A stretch of DNA of 14,963 bases from Bacteroidia bacterium (GCA_030596245.1 JAUVKN010000067.1:1-14963), one strand, 5' to 3'. Positions 1-6,746 are shown, counted from the stretch's first letter. Numbers and translations: made by a program. Notes: a model not told the origin generated them from the sequence alone.

Positions 1-285
1 CCCGAGAAAGCATCTTCAAGTTCCCAATTTTACATAGTTCAGGGCCGTGTTTTCTCTCTCGAAGAGTTGAACCTCATGGCACAGCGCGGCATGATCAACA
101 TCAACAAAGAGAAGACCGAACTCTATTCCACCCTTGGAGGCACACCTCACCTGGACGGATCCTATACCGTTTTCGGAGAGGTGGTGGAAGGACTTGAGGT
201 ACTGGACCGCATCGCTGCGGTTGATACCGACACAAATGATCGCCCTCTTGAAGATGTGGTATATTCCATATCACTAATCAGGTAA
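1..285 (+). CDS. Peptidylprolyl isomerase, cyclophilin type (3' part)
   Basis: The frame is open from the first base, so the gene begins upstream of the window and only the last 94 residues are seen. Cyclophilins catalyse cis-trans isomerisation of X-Pro bonds during protein folding. The visible part carries the family core SSQFYIVQG followed by GGTPHLDGSYTVFGEV and a VLDRIAAV-like C-terminal helix and strand, all classical cyclophilin landmarks. About 30 residues separate QFYIVQG from GGTPHLDG and include a charged helix-like segment (LEELNLMAQRG). Such an insertion is, as far as I recall, common in Bacteroidota cyclophilins. The N-terminus is missing, so export cannot be judged. The gene ends with TAA 43 bases before pheS and may be cotranscribed with it. 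Confidence 0.9.
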   Translation, partial: PEKASSSSQFYIVQGRVFSLEELNLMAQRGMININKEKTELYSTLGGTPHLDGSYTVFGEVVEGLEVLDRIAAVDTDTNDRPLEDVVYSISLIR

Positions 286-328
286 CCACTCTTTTTTTTA
301 TACTTTTATAGCTCTAATTGACTCAGAT

Positions 329-1348
329 ATGCTTCAGAATATTGACAGATTCCTTGAAGAAGCCAGGCGATTCAACGCCAGTACCAGTGAGGAGATAGAA
401 CAGTTCAGGATCAAATACCTTGGTAAAAAAGGATTGCTTTCTGATCTTTTCAAGAGCTTTAAAGAGGTGCCTGTTGAACAGAAAAAAGAGGTGGGGCAGA
501 AGATCAACCAGTTGAAGCAGTTCATTACTGAAAAAGTGGAAGAGTTGATGTCTACCATCTCAGATGATGTGGCAGGAGACAATTCGGCCGATCTTACTTT
601 ACCTGGTCCTCCCCTACAACTGGGTGCCCGGCATCCCATATCCATTGTCAGGAACCAGATCATAGAGATATTTGGCAGGCTGGGTTATACCATTTCAGAA
701 GGACCCGAAATAGAGGATGACTGGCATGTTTTCTCGGCACTCAATTTCCCACCTGAGCATCCTGCCCGTGATATGCAGGATACCTTTTTTATTGAGAAGG
801 ATCCCGATATACTACTCAGAACTCACACATCATCGGTACAGGTACGTGTCATGGAGAAGGAACAACCACCCATCCGAACCATTTCTCCGGGAAGGGTATT
901 CAGAAATGAAGCCATCTCGGCCAGGGCCCACTGCATCTTTCACCAGGTGGAAGGGCTATATATCGATGATAATGTATCCTTTGCCGACCTGAAACAGACA
1001 CTCCTTTACTTTGCCCGCGAAATGTTTGGAAAAAAGGTTGAAATCCGACTTCGGCCCTCCTATTTTCCTTTTACCGAACCATCCGCTGAAATGGATATCA
1101 GCTGTCAGATTTGCGGGGGCAAGGGATGCAACGTCTGTAAATATACCGGATGGCTGGAGATTCTTGGTTGCGGAATGGTAGATCCAAACGTCCTTGAATT
1201 CAACCATATCGATTCCAAGAAGTATACCGGTCTTGCCTTTGGTATGGGTATCGAGAGAGTTGCCATGCTTAAATACCAGGTCAGAGATCTTCGCCTCTAC
1301 TTTGAAAATGACATACGTTTCCTGAAACAGTTCCAGGCAGCCTATTAG
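329..1348 (+). CDS. pheS: Phenylalanine--tRNA ligase alpha subunit
   Basis: PheS is the catalytic subunit of the heterotetrameric phenylalanyl-tRNA synthetase and charges tRNA-Phe in the cytoplasm. The 339 residues match the usual length. Residues 1-85 form the N-terminal helical tRNA-binding arm. The class II core follows, with RTHTSSVQ (164-171), motif 2 around PGRVFRNEAISARAH (187-201), FHQVEGL (204-210), and motif 3 FGMGIERVAML (304-314). Four cysteines at 259, 262, 267 and 270 (CxxC-x4-CxxC) form a zinc-knuckle-like insert before the GWLEILGCGMVDP segment. ARAHC in motif 2 and this insert are, from memory, typical of Bacteroidota PheS. The start gives the expected N-terminus (MLQNIDRFLEE). 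Translation ends at TAG, which matters for interpreting the neighbouring interrupted regulator. pheT is not adjacent within the window. Confidence 0.97.
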   Translation: MLQNIDRFLEEARRFNASTSEEIEQFRIKYLGKKGLLSDLFKSFKEVPVEQKKEVGQKINQLKQFITEKVEELMSTISDDVAGDNSADLTLPGPPLQLGARHPISIVRNQIIEIFGRLGYTISEGPEIEDDWHVFSALNFPPEHPARDMQDTFFIEKDPDILLRTHTSSVQVRVMEKEQPPIRTISPGRVFRNEAISARAHCIFHQVEGLYIDDNVSFADLKQTLLYFAREMFGKKVEIRLRPSYFPFTEPSAEMDISCQICGGKGCNVCKYTGWLEILGCGMVDPNVLEFNHIDSKKYTGLAFGMGIERVAMLKYQVRDLRLYFENDIRFLKQFQAAY

Positions 1349-1351
1349 TAT

Positions 1352-1383
1352 TTGACTCTCCTTGCAGCAAGCTGCGGGGAACC
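1352..1383 (+). repeat. 32-nt hairpin repeat, copy 1 (REP-like)
   Basis: This unit begins TTGACTCTCCT and ends GGAACC. Its centre folds as CCTTGCA (1360-1366), loop GCAAGC (1367-1372), TGCGGGG (1373-1379). A 32-nt unit at 11807-11838 on the opposite strand matches it at 25 of 32 positions, and every difference in the stem keeps pairing. It lies 3 bases after the pheS stop and is followed by a short T run (1386-1390), so it could also act as a terminator for pheS. Structure and placement resemble REP-type elements of the RAYT class, but no RAYT gene is in the window. Confidence 0.7.
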
Positions 1384-1394
1384 GAGTTTTTACG

Positions 1395-1420
1395 AGCTCG
1401 CCGCAGTTAATGCGCGAGCT
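1395..1420 (+). repeat. Second inverted repeat next to hairpin repeat copy 1
   Basis: AGCTCGC (1395-1401) is perfectly complementary to GCGAGCT (1414-1420), with a 12-nt loop. It lies 11 nt after the 32-nt repeat and may be part of the same composite element. A loosely similar T-run plus GCTCGC arrangement is found next to the other copy (reverse strand, about 11764-11790). It ends 13 bases before the ATG of the interrupted Crp/Fnr gene, so it would sit in that gene's leader. Confidence 0.5.
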
Positions 1421-1433
1421 TAATTCATTCATC

Positions 1434-2135
1434 ATGAACGAAAACCTTGATCTTCCTGACCCTGACTCCTGTACTTTCAGGACACATCCCCTGTTTCGCC
1501 ACCTGACTGATGATGAGCTCCAGGATATATCATTCAATAAAATAACAGAAACCTATAAAAGAGGTTCAATCATTTATAGCGAGGGGAACCGAATGAAAGG
1601 TTTCTATTGTGTTCAATCGGGAATTATAAAGATATACAAAACGGGATTTGACGGAAAGGAACAGATTATTAGATTTGCCCAACATGGTGATCTCATTGGT
1701 TACCGCTCAGTGGTAAGTAATGAACCCGCATGTACCACTACCGAGGTTCTTGAAGCCGCTGTATTGTTTCATATCCCCACCAACATTTTGCTCAAGCTTG
1801 TAAAAACCAATGGCAATTTTGCAGTGGAACTTATGAAGCTCACCTGTAAAGAGTTGGGATAGGCCAACTCCTATCTCACCGACATCGCCCAAAAAACAGT
1901 AAAGGAGCGTCTTGCCGAAATACTGTTACAACTTTACAGCGATTTTGATGAAGATACAGAAGGCATCCTGAAGATCTCTCTAACACGGGAGGAGCTCTCC
2001 AACATTGTTGGAACTGCAACCGAATCCATTATCAGGCTTTTGTCTGAATTTAAAAATGATGGGCTGATCGAATTGAATGGAAGAAAAATAAAAATCCTGG
2101 ACAAACCAGGATTGAAATACATTGCCAATATTTAG
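1434..2135 (+). pseudogene. Crp/Fnr-family regulator interrupted by an in-frame TAG
   Basis: Reading through one stop codon gives a complete Crp/Fnr-type protein of normal size (234 codons including both stops). The N-terminal cyclic-nucleotide-binding-type domain is intact from RTHPLF through GKEQIIRFAQHGDLIGY to ELMKLTCKELG. TAG at 1860-1862 then stops translation. The same frame continues at once with ANSYLTDIAQKTVKERLAE and the winged helix TREELSNIVGTATESIIRLLSEF, ending at a second TAG (2133-2135). Homologues usually have a glutamate where the stop is, so a GAG to TAG change is the simplest reading. No in-frame ATG lies downstream, so the DNA-binding half is unlikely to be made separately. 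ATG 1434 is chosen because the frame's earlier TTG (1362) falls inside a repeat and homologues start near here. Only one FNR-like cysteine remains near the N-terminus (DSC). An assembly error or readthrough is possible. Confidence 0.8.
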
Positions 2136-2140
2136 TGGAG

Positions 2141-2314
2141 CTAATCCCTCAACTTATTGATCACAATATGGGCAATGAGTCCACCCACAATAAGTCCCAG
2201 GCTAAGCGAAAGATGTAAATTGGTTTGAACCTTGGTAAAAACAGAAACCCCAAGCACAATCACTCCGGCCAGAATTATAAGAAGTCCTGCATTATTCAAT
2301 AAATCTTTTAACAT
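2141..2314 (-). CDS. Small two-helix membrane protein, 57 residues
   Basis: This ORF runs from ATG (2312-2314) to TAG (2141-2143) on the reverse strand. The product begins MLKDLLNNAG, then has two hydrophobic stretches, about residues 10-26 (LLIILAGVIVLGVSVF) and 35-52 (LSLSLGLIVGGLIAHIV), joined by a short polar loop (TKVQTNLH), and ends in a charged tail NKLRD. This looks like a small inner-membrane hairpin protein. It lies 43 nt downstream of ruvB on the same strand, so it could be the last gene of the nadA-ruvB transcript. Its stop is only 5 bp from the end of the convergent Crp/Fnr gene, and it fills a gap that would otherwise be empty. I do not recognise a named family. The amphipathic pattern, clean start and exact fit in the gap argue that it is real. 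Confidence 0.65.
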   Translation of the reverse strand: MLKDLLNNAGLLIILAGVIVLGVSVFTKVQTNLHLSLSLGLIVGGLIAHIVINKLRD

Positions 2315-2357
2315 ATCAGCTAATATTAATCAATTCATCACAAATATATATAAAATA

Positions 2358-3377
2358 TCAGAATAAAAAGTTCTGGCTATCTCTATATTTGCCAAGGTGT
2401 TCATAGGCATTCTTTGTTACTTCCCTTCCCCTTGGTGTTCTTTTAATATATCCCTCCTTAATCAGGAACGGTTCATATACTTCTTCAATGGTTCCTGCTT
2501 CTTCACCTACAGCAGTGGCAATGGTATTCAGCCCCACTGGTCCTCCCTGGAACTTATCAATGATTGTTACCAGGATTTTGTTGTCCATTTCATCCAGTCC
2601 GGACTGATCAATTTTCAATGCATCCAGTCCGTACTTTGTAATTTTCATATCGATGATCCCATTTCCCTTTACCTGGGCAAAATCCCTGATTCGTCTTAGT
2701 AGCGCATTGGCAATCCGTGGGGTGCCACGACTTCTGGAAGCAATTTCCACCGCAGCATCCTCTTCAATTTCCACCTTCAAAATCCCGGATGAGCGTTTAA
2801 CAATACCTGTAAGTACTTCAGCATCATAGTATTCTAGCAAAGAATTAATTCCAAATCTTGCCCGTAAAGGACCCGTAAGCAGACCCGATCGGGTGGTTGC
2901 TCCTATCAATGTAAATGGTTTCAGGGTAAGTTGGACAGACCTGGCCGCAGGTCCCTTATCGATCATTATATCAATGCAATAATCCTCCATTGCAGAATAG
3001 AGATACTCCTCTACAATGGGTGATAGTCTGTGGATTTCATCGATGAATAAAACATCTCCCTCTTCCAATCCGGTGAGTAATCCGGCCAGGTCACCTGGCT
3101 TATCCAGAACAGGTCCTGAAGTAATCTTTATACCCACCTCCATCTCATTGGTAATGATGTGGGCCAGGGTGGTTTTACCAAGACCCGGGGGTCCGTGTAA
3201 CAATACATGATCGAGGGCTTCATCCCTCAAACGTGCCGCTTCTACGAATACTTTCAGATTTTCAACTACCTTTTTCTGGCCATCAAAATCTGAAAAATTA
3301 CCGGGTCTTAACCTGGCTTCTATCTCCTGGTCGATCTCCGATAATTGTTTATCCCTCAATTCAAATTCTTCTGTCAT
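2358..3377 (-). CDS. ruvB: Holliday junction branch migration ATPase RuvB
   Basis: RuvB is the hexameric AAA+ motor that, with RuvA, drives branch migration of Holliday junctions in recombinational repair. The 339 residues match the family length. Visible motifs are the N-terminal LRPGNFSDFDGQ segment (23-34), Walker A GPPGLGKTT (62-70), Walker B LFIDEIHRL (110-118), sensor 1 IGATTR (158-163), the arginine-finger segment GPLRARFG (169-176), and a C-terminal winged helix that includes GGPVGLNTIA and ends near FLIKEGYIKRTPRGR. The start ATG lies 7 nt after the stop of the MORN-type gene, which points to one transcript with that gene and nadA. Neither ruvA nor ruvC is in the window, which is usual because ruvB is often unlinked in Bacteroidota. 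No key residue appears to be missing. Confidence 0.98.
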   Translation of the reverse strand: MTEEFELRDKQLSEIDQEIEARLRPGNFSDFDGQKKVVENLKVFVEAARLRDEALDHVLLHGPPGLGKTTLAHIITNEMEVGIKITSGPVLDKPGDLAGLLTGLEEGDVLFIDEIHRLSPIVEEYLYSAMEDYCIDIMIDKGPAARSVQLTLKPFTLIGATTRSGLLTGPLRARFGINSLLEYYDAEVLTGIVKRSSGILKVEIEEDAAVEIASRSRGTPRIANALLRRIRDFAQVKGNGIIDMKITKYGLDALKIDQSGLDEMDNKILVTIIDKFQGGPVGLNTIATAVGEEAGTIEEVYEPFLIKEGYIKRTPRGREVTKNAYEHLGKYRDSQNFLF

Positions 3378-3384
3378 TTCTAAA

Positions 3385-4962
3385 TCAATGAATTAAAGTA
3401 ACATCACTTTCGGGTAGTTTGATCCTGAATCCATTGATTCTTTGTTCCATATTATTTTTATAAGTGATGGTCATCACCAAATTGCCCTGATCATCATATT
3501 TCTTCCAGTTTTTTTCACGAATACCCAATTCATAGTATTGATCCTCCTTCAACACACCTGAAGAGTAGTAATATTTGTGTCTTTTATCAGGATTTCCCTG
3601 GGAGTAAAAGCCTTCATACTTGATCTTTCCATTGTTGAAATAATATTTCCATATTCCCTCCCTTAACCCTATCACGAAGGCGCCACGTTCCTGGTGATCA
3701 CCTACCTGGTAGATCCACTCTCCCTCCTTTTCACCACTGATATAATCACCTTTTGTTAATATGCTTCCATGTCTATCATACTCCACAAACATCCCGTCCT
3801 CTCTTCCATTAAAATAACTCTCTTCTCGCCAGATGTTTCCATTGGGGTAATACCAGTTCCACAATCCCTGGTATCTTCCGCGTTCAAATCTTCCTTTTTG
3901 TTCAATTCCACCAGTTCTAAAATAGAAAATCCAGGTTCCTGACCGCTGGTTGTTTTGATAGGTTCCCTTTGCCCTTGTTTCACCAGTTAAATATAGATCG
4001 ATCCATGCTCCTTTTCTTCTTCCCTGCTCATCAATGATCCCTTCTGATATTTTCTGACCCAGTTCGTTGTACAGGTACGCATTCTCTACGTTCCCGATGG
4101 TATCATAGAATCTGTGAATTCCTACGGGAACTTCCTCTTTATATCCGCCGGTGAAAATCAAACGTTCATGTTCATCATAAGTACTTTTCATGTCCAGTAA
4201 CTCCTTTAAATCCTCATCGATCTCCTCCATGATCATCCCTCGCTCATACCTTAATGCCATCACCAGTTCTCCCTTTCCATTAAACTCCCGGTAATAGCCG
4301 TGCAACTTATTATCCAGATAATTTTCCTCTTTTTTAATTTTACCATTTTCATAATAATCCCTGAAAGTACCCTGCTTTTTTCCCTCTGTATCTGTCCGGT
4401 TCACCCTTTCCCGGTTCACCATATAGTTGTCGTTGTATTCCAACACAGTTAATAGCGTACTGTCTCTGGAAAACTCCCTCGACAACCCCTGTTTTTTACC
4501 ATTTTTATAAAATACTATGAGTTTCAACTCACCTGTAGGATGGTAGTAATAAGAACTTCCTTCCTTTTTGCCATTCACATAGAGTTCATTTGAAATGACA
4601 GTAGATTGTCCCGGGTTCAATGGATTATCATAACTGTACATGATCGAATACCCACTTTTATCTCCTACCTGGTAATTGATTCGCTGTACCAGTTCACCTG
4701 TCTGATTAAAAAAATTCCAGGTGCTATCAAGCAGGTAATTTGTTCTTTTTCCCTCAGATTTGATAACACCGGTCACATAATACGTTTTCCAGTATCCTTC
4801 TGGTTTACCATCCAGCATATAGCCTTCGCTTGAAATCTGACCATTGGGATAATAAAACATAACAAAACGTGTTTCACTGCTTTCATCCTGTGCGGTTAGC
4901 GGAATCACTAACACCAGGCTACATATGAATACTACACTGTATAGATATACCCTTGTTAACAT
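3385..4962 (-). CDS. Exported MORN/YwqK-type repeat protein
   Basis: The 525-residue product begins with a signal peptide (hydrophobic residues 5-22, likely cleavage after LTA at 22-24), so it should be exported. There is no convincing lipobox. The rest is almost entirely built from degenerate repeats of roughly 20-25 residues with the pattern YYxNGxIxxEGxYxxGxxxGxW (for example YYPNGQISSEGYMLDGKPEG at 38-57), the MORN-variant repeat of the YwqK family. Databases often label such proteins 'toxin-antitoxin system YwqK family antitoxin', but nothing here supports a toxin-antitoxin role. The repeats form beta-hairpin solenoids, and the function is unknown. The gene sits between nadA (9-nt gap) and ruvB (7-nt gap), so it is very probably cotranscribed with them. 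The many Tyr/Trp/Gly residues suggest a surface or periplasmic binding scaffold, which is inference. Confidence 0.85.
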   Translation of the reverse strand: MLTRVYLYSVVFICSLVLVIPLTAQDESSETRFVMFYYPNGQISSEGYMLDGKPEGYWKTYYVTGVIKSEGKRTNYLLDSTWNFFNQTGELVQRINYQVGDKSGYSIMYSYDNPLNPGQSTVISNELYVNGKKEGSSYYYHPTGELKLIVFYKNGKKQGLSREFSRDSTLLTVLEYNDNYMVNRERVNRTDTEGKKQGTFRDYYENGKIKKEENYLDNKLHGYYREFNGKGELVMALRYERGMIMEEIDEDLKELLDMKSTYDEHERLIFTGGYKEEVPVGIHRFYDTIGNVENAYLYNELGQKISEGIIDEQGRRKGAWIDLYLTGETRAKGTYQNNQRSGTWIFYFRTGGIEQKGRFERGRYQGLWNWYYPNGNIWREESYFNGREDGMFVEYDRHGSILTKGDYISGEKEGEWIYQVGDHQERGAFVIGLREGIWKYYFNNGKIKYEGFYSQGNPDKRHKYYYSSGVLKEDQYYELGIREKNWKKYDDQGNLVMTITYKNNMEQRINGFRIKLPESDVTLIH

Positions 4963-4971
4963 AAAAAATAT

Positions 4972-5928
4972 TTACAGTTTCAGACTTTTTGAAATCTCCA
5001 ACATTCTCACTATTGATCCCCTGGCCATATCCATCAATTTTTGTTCCAAAGTTATTTCAGGAAGCTCATACTTCAAAGTATTATAAATTTTTTTAAGGGA
5101 AATAAGTTTCATGTATTTGCAATCGTTGCAAGCACAGGTGGAATCTTTAGGAGGTGCAGGAATGAAAGTCTTATGTGGACTGGATTTTCTCATCTGATGA
5201 AGTATACCCGATTCGGTAGCTACAATGTATTTCATCCCTTCATCTTTGATTGAATAATTCAACAGTGAAGTAGTGGACCCTATGTGATCTGCTACAATCA
5301 GGATAGGCTTTTCACACTCTGGATGTGCAATAATTTGAGCATCAGGATTTTCGTTCTTTATCTCCAGCATTCTCTCAAGGCTGAACTCTTCATGCACATG
5401 GCATGCCCCATCCCATATTACCATATCCCTACCTGTTACACTACAAATGTAGTTACCCAGGTTCCGGTCTGGTGCGAAAATAATCTTCTCATCTTTCGGA
5501 AGGCTTTCAACAATCTGAATCGCATTTGTGGATGTGCAAATAATATCTGTCATCGCCTTGATCTCAGCTGTTGTATTTACATAGGATATCACAGTATGAT
5601 CAGGATAATTCTTTATAAAGGCTGCAAATTCTTTGGGCGGACAGGAATCTGCCAGTGAACATCCTGCAGCCATATCGGGGATTAGTACCTTTTTATCAGG
5701 TGCAAGAATTTTTGCGGTTTCTGCCATAAAATGAACCCCCGCAAAAACAATGATATCTGCATTCGTTGCTGCTGCCTGCTGTGATAAACCCAGACTATCT
5801 CCTACATAATCAGCTATATCCTGTATTTCACCTTCCTGATAAAAATGTGCCAGGATTACTGCATTCTTCTCCGATCTAATCTTCTTAATCTCTTCAATAA
5901 GATCTATTGTGTTTTTAACAACTTTCAT
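4972..5928 (-). CDS. nadA: Quinolinate synthase NadA
   Basis: NadA is a [4Fe-4S] enzyme that condenses iminoaspartate with dihydroxyacetone phosphate to give quinolinate in de novo NAD synthesis. The 318 residues fit the family. The sequence has the three-fold pseudo-repeat architecture with HFYQEGEIQDIADYVGDS (28-45), GVHFMAETAKIL (64-75), and cluster-ligand cysteines C90 (AAGCSLADSC), C176 (DGACHVHE) and C270 within CACNDCKYM. The C267-x2-C270 pair resembles the C-terminal CxxC of other NadA proteins. SYVNTTAEIKA (115-125) and HPECEKPI (202-209) are substrate-pocket landmarks. nadB and nadC are not in the window. It is the promoter-proximal gene of the leftward operon, transcribed from the 5929-6299 spacer. 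The start MKVVKNTIDLIEEIKKI gives a normal N-terminus. Confidence 0.97.
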   Translation of the reverse strand: MKVVKNTIDLIEEIKKIRSEKNAVILAHFYQEGEIQDIADYVGDSLGLSQQAAATNADIIVFAGVHFMAETAKILAPDKKVLIPDMAAGCSLADSCPPKEFAAFIKNYPDHTVISYVNTTAEIKAMTDIICTSTNAIQIVESLPKDEKIIFAPDRNLGNYICSVTGRDMVIWDGACHVHEEFSLERMLEIKNENPDAQIIAHPECEKPILIVADHIGSTTSLLNYSIKDEGMKYIVATESGILHQMRKSSPHKTFIPAPPKDSTCACNDCKYMKLISLKKIYNTLKYELPEITLEQKLMDMARGSIVRMLEISKSLKL

Positions 5929-5990
5929 AAAATATATATATTATCATATTAAAGAATAAATCTTTTTATAATGATGATATGCGGTTCATT

Positions 5991-6007
5991 CTGTTTTAAA
6001 AAAACAG
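5991..6007. repeat. Inverted repeat CTGTTTT-aaa-AAAACAG
   Basis: A perfect 7-bp inverted repeat with a 3-nt centre, 63 bp upstream of the nadA start codon and just before a forward TATCTTTG. It could be an operator for nadA or a weak hairpin. It shares the half-site ends CTGTT/AACAG with the palindrome at 6107-6120, so the same protein might bind both. Confidence 0.4.
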
Positions 6008-6011
6008 GAAG

Positions 6012-6019
6012 TATCTTTG
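6012..6019 (+). promoter_or_regulatory. Candidate Bacteroidota -7 element TATCTTTG
   Basis: This is an exact match to the Bacteroidota housekeeping -7 consensus TAnnTTTG. About 19 bases upstream there is only TTCTG, a poor match to the -33 TTTG. It lies about 280 bp before the rpiB start, so a transcript from here would have a long leader. A chance match is quite possible in such AT-rich DNA. Confidence 0.2.
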
Positions 6020-6053
6020 CAATTTAAAATATTGAAACATTAGACACACTCTA

Positions 6054-6064
6054 TTAACAGTTAA
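6054..6064. repeat. Palindrome TTAAC-A-GTTAA
   Basis: An 11-bp dyad with a single central base, sharing the TTAACAG half-site with 6107-6120. It lies upstream of the proposed rpiB promoter and about 125 bp from the nadA start, so it could serve either gene. Short AT-rich palindromes also arise by chance. Confidence 0.35.
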
Positions 6065-6105
6065 AATATATGTTAAGTTCTGAATACACGAACGATAGAA
6101 AATGA

Positions 6106-6135
6106 TTTAACAGCTGTTAATAGCCTATAACTTTG
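6106..6135 (+). promoter_or_regulatory. Candidate rpiB promoter overlapping a palindrome
   Basis: TAACTTTG (6128-6135) is an exact match to the Bacteroidota -7 consensus TAnnTTTG. A TTTA (6106-6109) lies 18 nt upstream, close to the -33 TTTG. The perfect 14-bp palindrome TTAACAGCTGTTAA (6107-6120) lies between and overlaps the -33 position, where a bound repressor would block polymerase. It would give rpiB a leader of about 160 nt. Confidence 0.35.
6107..6120. repeat. Perfect 14-bp palindrome TTAACAGCTGTTAA
   Basis: A perfect dyad inside the best forward promoter candidate. A shorter relative, TTAACAGTTAA, lies at 6054-6064. Two related dyads 53 bp apart (start to start, about five helical turns) fit cooperative binding of a dimeric regulator. 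The Rrf2 protein encoded downstream is one candidate, on position alone. Confidence 0.45.
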
Positions 6136-6153
6136 ATAAAAAGAATGTCTGTT

Positions 6154-6161
6154 CAAAGATA
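6154..6161 (-). promoter_or_regulatory. Candidate leftward -7 element TATCTTTG
   Basis: Reading leftward this is TATCTTTG, an exact TAnnTTTG match facing nadA. It would give nadA a leader of more than 200 nt that includes the palindromes. No good -33 TTTG is seen at the expected distance, so support is weak. Confidence 0.2.
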
Positions 6162-6204
6162 ATGACTGTTGACAATCTGTTTATCTTTTAGGGATTTATT
6201 TGGT

Positions 6205-6221
6205 TCTTTTTTTAAAAAAGA
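6205..6221. repeat. T7-A6 dyad TCTTTTTT-T-AAAAAAGA
   Basis: A 17-nt perfect dyad made of a T run joined to an A run, about 80 bp upstream of the rpiB start. As RNA it cannot form a stable GC-rich hairpin, so a terminator is unlikely. As DNA it would be a rigid, bent or protein-binding tract. Confidence 0.35.
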
Positions 6222-6299
6222 GGGATTAATGGTTTTATGGACTGGTTATGAAAATGAATGAACAACAAATCAACCATTTATTTGTTAAAAACAGTGAGA

Positions 6300-6746
6300 A
6301 TGAAAAAGGAAATTGCTATTGCTTCTGATCATGCGGGATTCAAGATGAAACTATTCATTATTGAGTACTTGAAAGAAAAAGGTTATAGTATTAATGATTT
6401 TGGAGCAGATTCGACACATTCAGTTGATTACCCCGATTATGGACACCCCCTGGCTGGTGCAGTGGAAAATGGCTCATTCAAATTGGGTATTTCACTATGT
6501 GGAAGTGGAAATGGTATTAACATGGTGACCAACAAGCACCAACAAATAAGAGGAGCTTTGTGCTGGAACAAAGAGATAGCAAGATTGGCCAGAAGGCACA
6601 ATGATGCAAATATATGTTCTCTTCCGGCAAGGTTCATAGATCTTTCTACAGCCAAGGAGATTGTAGATGTTTTTCTTGAGACAGAATTTGAAGGGGGAAG
6701 GCACAACCGGAGAATCGGCCTGATTCCTGTAAAATCTGAAAAATGA
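6300..6746 (+). CDS. rpiB: Ribose-5-phosphate isomerase B
   Basis: RpiB interconverts ribose 5-phosphate and ribulose 5-phosphate in the pentose phosphate pathway. From ATG 6300 the protein has 148 residues, the usual size. An upstream in-frame ATG (6258) would add 14 residues that do not resemble the family, so I reject it. Motifs are IASDHAGFKMK (7-17, with the D10-H11 pair), DFGADST (33-39), the active-site cysteine in GISLCGSGNG (C67), and ARRHNDANICSLPARFI (97-113, H100 for ring opening). The CGSGNG form and the RHNDANI block are conserved across RpiB. Its TGA overlaps the start of the Rrf2 gene by 4 bases (ATGA), so the two are probably translationally coupled. Related sugar-phosphate isomerases (LacA/B, AlsB type) remain possible for substrate range. 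Confidence 0.93.
   Translation: MKKEIAIASDHAGFKMKLFIIEYLKEKGYSINDFGADSTHSVDYPDYGHPLAGAVENGSFKLGISLCGSGNGINMVTNKHQQIRGALCWNKEIARLARRHNDANICSLPARFIDLSTAKEIVDVFLETEFEGGRHNRRIGLIPVKSEK

Larger units (their letters stand above)
5929..6299. promoter_or_regulatory. AT-rich divergent control region between nadA and rpiB
   Basis: This stretch of about 370 bp between two divergent starts is much more AT-rich than the flanking genes and holds no convincing ORF. It contains at least four short inverted repeats (5991-6007, 6054-6064, 6107-6120, 6205-6221) and three matches to the Bacteroidota -7 element TAnnTTTG, two forward and one reverse. It must carry the promoters for both the nadA operon and the rpiB-Rrf2 pair. 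The palindromes suggest operator sites. I see no riboswitch fold I can name. Confidence 0.6.

Noticed and set aside
1362..1433. Upstream TTG start adding 24 residues to the Crp/Fnr protein
   Set aside because: The extra codons lie inside the hairpin repeat and second inverted repeat, and do not resemble a Crp/Fnr N-terminus.
956..1537. Reverse-strand ORF of 193 residues across the end of pheS
   Set aside because: It is antisense to the conserved PheS core and to the repeat and regulator start. Its composition shows no domain, so it is a shadow of pheS.
1860..1862. TAG as pyrrolysine or reassigned amber codon
   Set aside because: pheS and the Crp/Fnr frame itself end at TAG within this window, and no PylS or PylT-like gene is seen.
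3385..4962. Toxin-antitoxin system based on the YwqK family name
   Set aside because: The protein has a signal peptide and only MORN-type repeats. Its neighbours are nadA and ruvB, with no toxin gene.
6169..6174. TTGACA as a classical sigma-70 -35 box
   Set aside because: No TATAAT-like box lies at 16-18 bp, and Bacteroidota promoters use the TTTG/TAnnTTTG pattern instead.
6258..6299. Upstream ATG adding 14 residues to RpiB
   Set aside because: RpiB proteins begin with the strand MKKEIAIASDHAG. The extra residues look like leader sequence.
6248..6328. 26-codon ORF overlapping the rpiB start (MKMNEQQINHLF...)
   Set aside because: It could be a leader peptide but shows no repeated regulatory codons, and it runs into rpiB in another frame. 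A chance ORF in AT-rich DNA is more likely.
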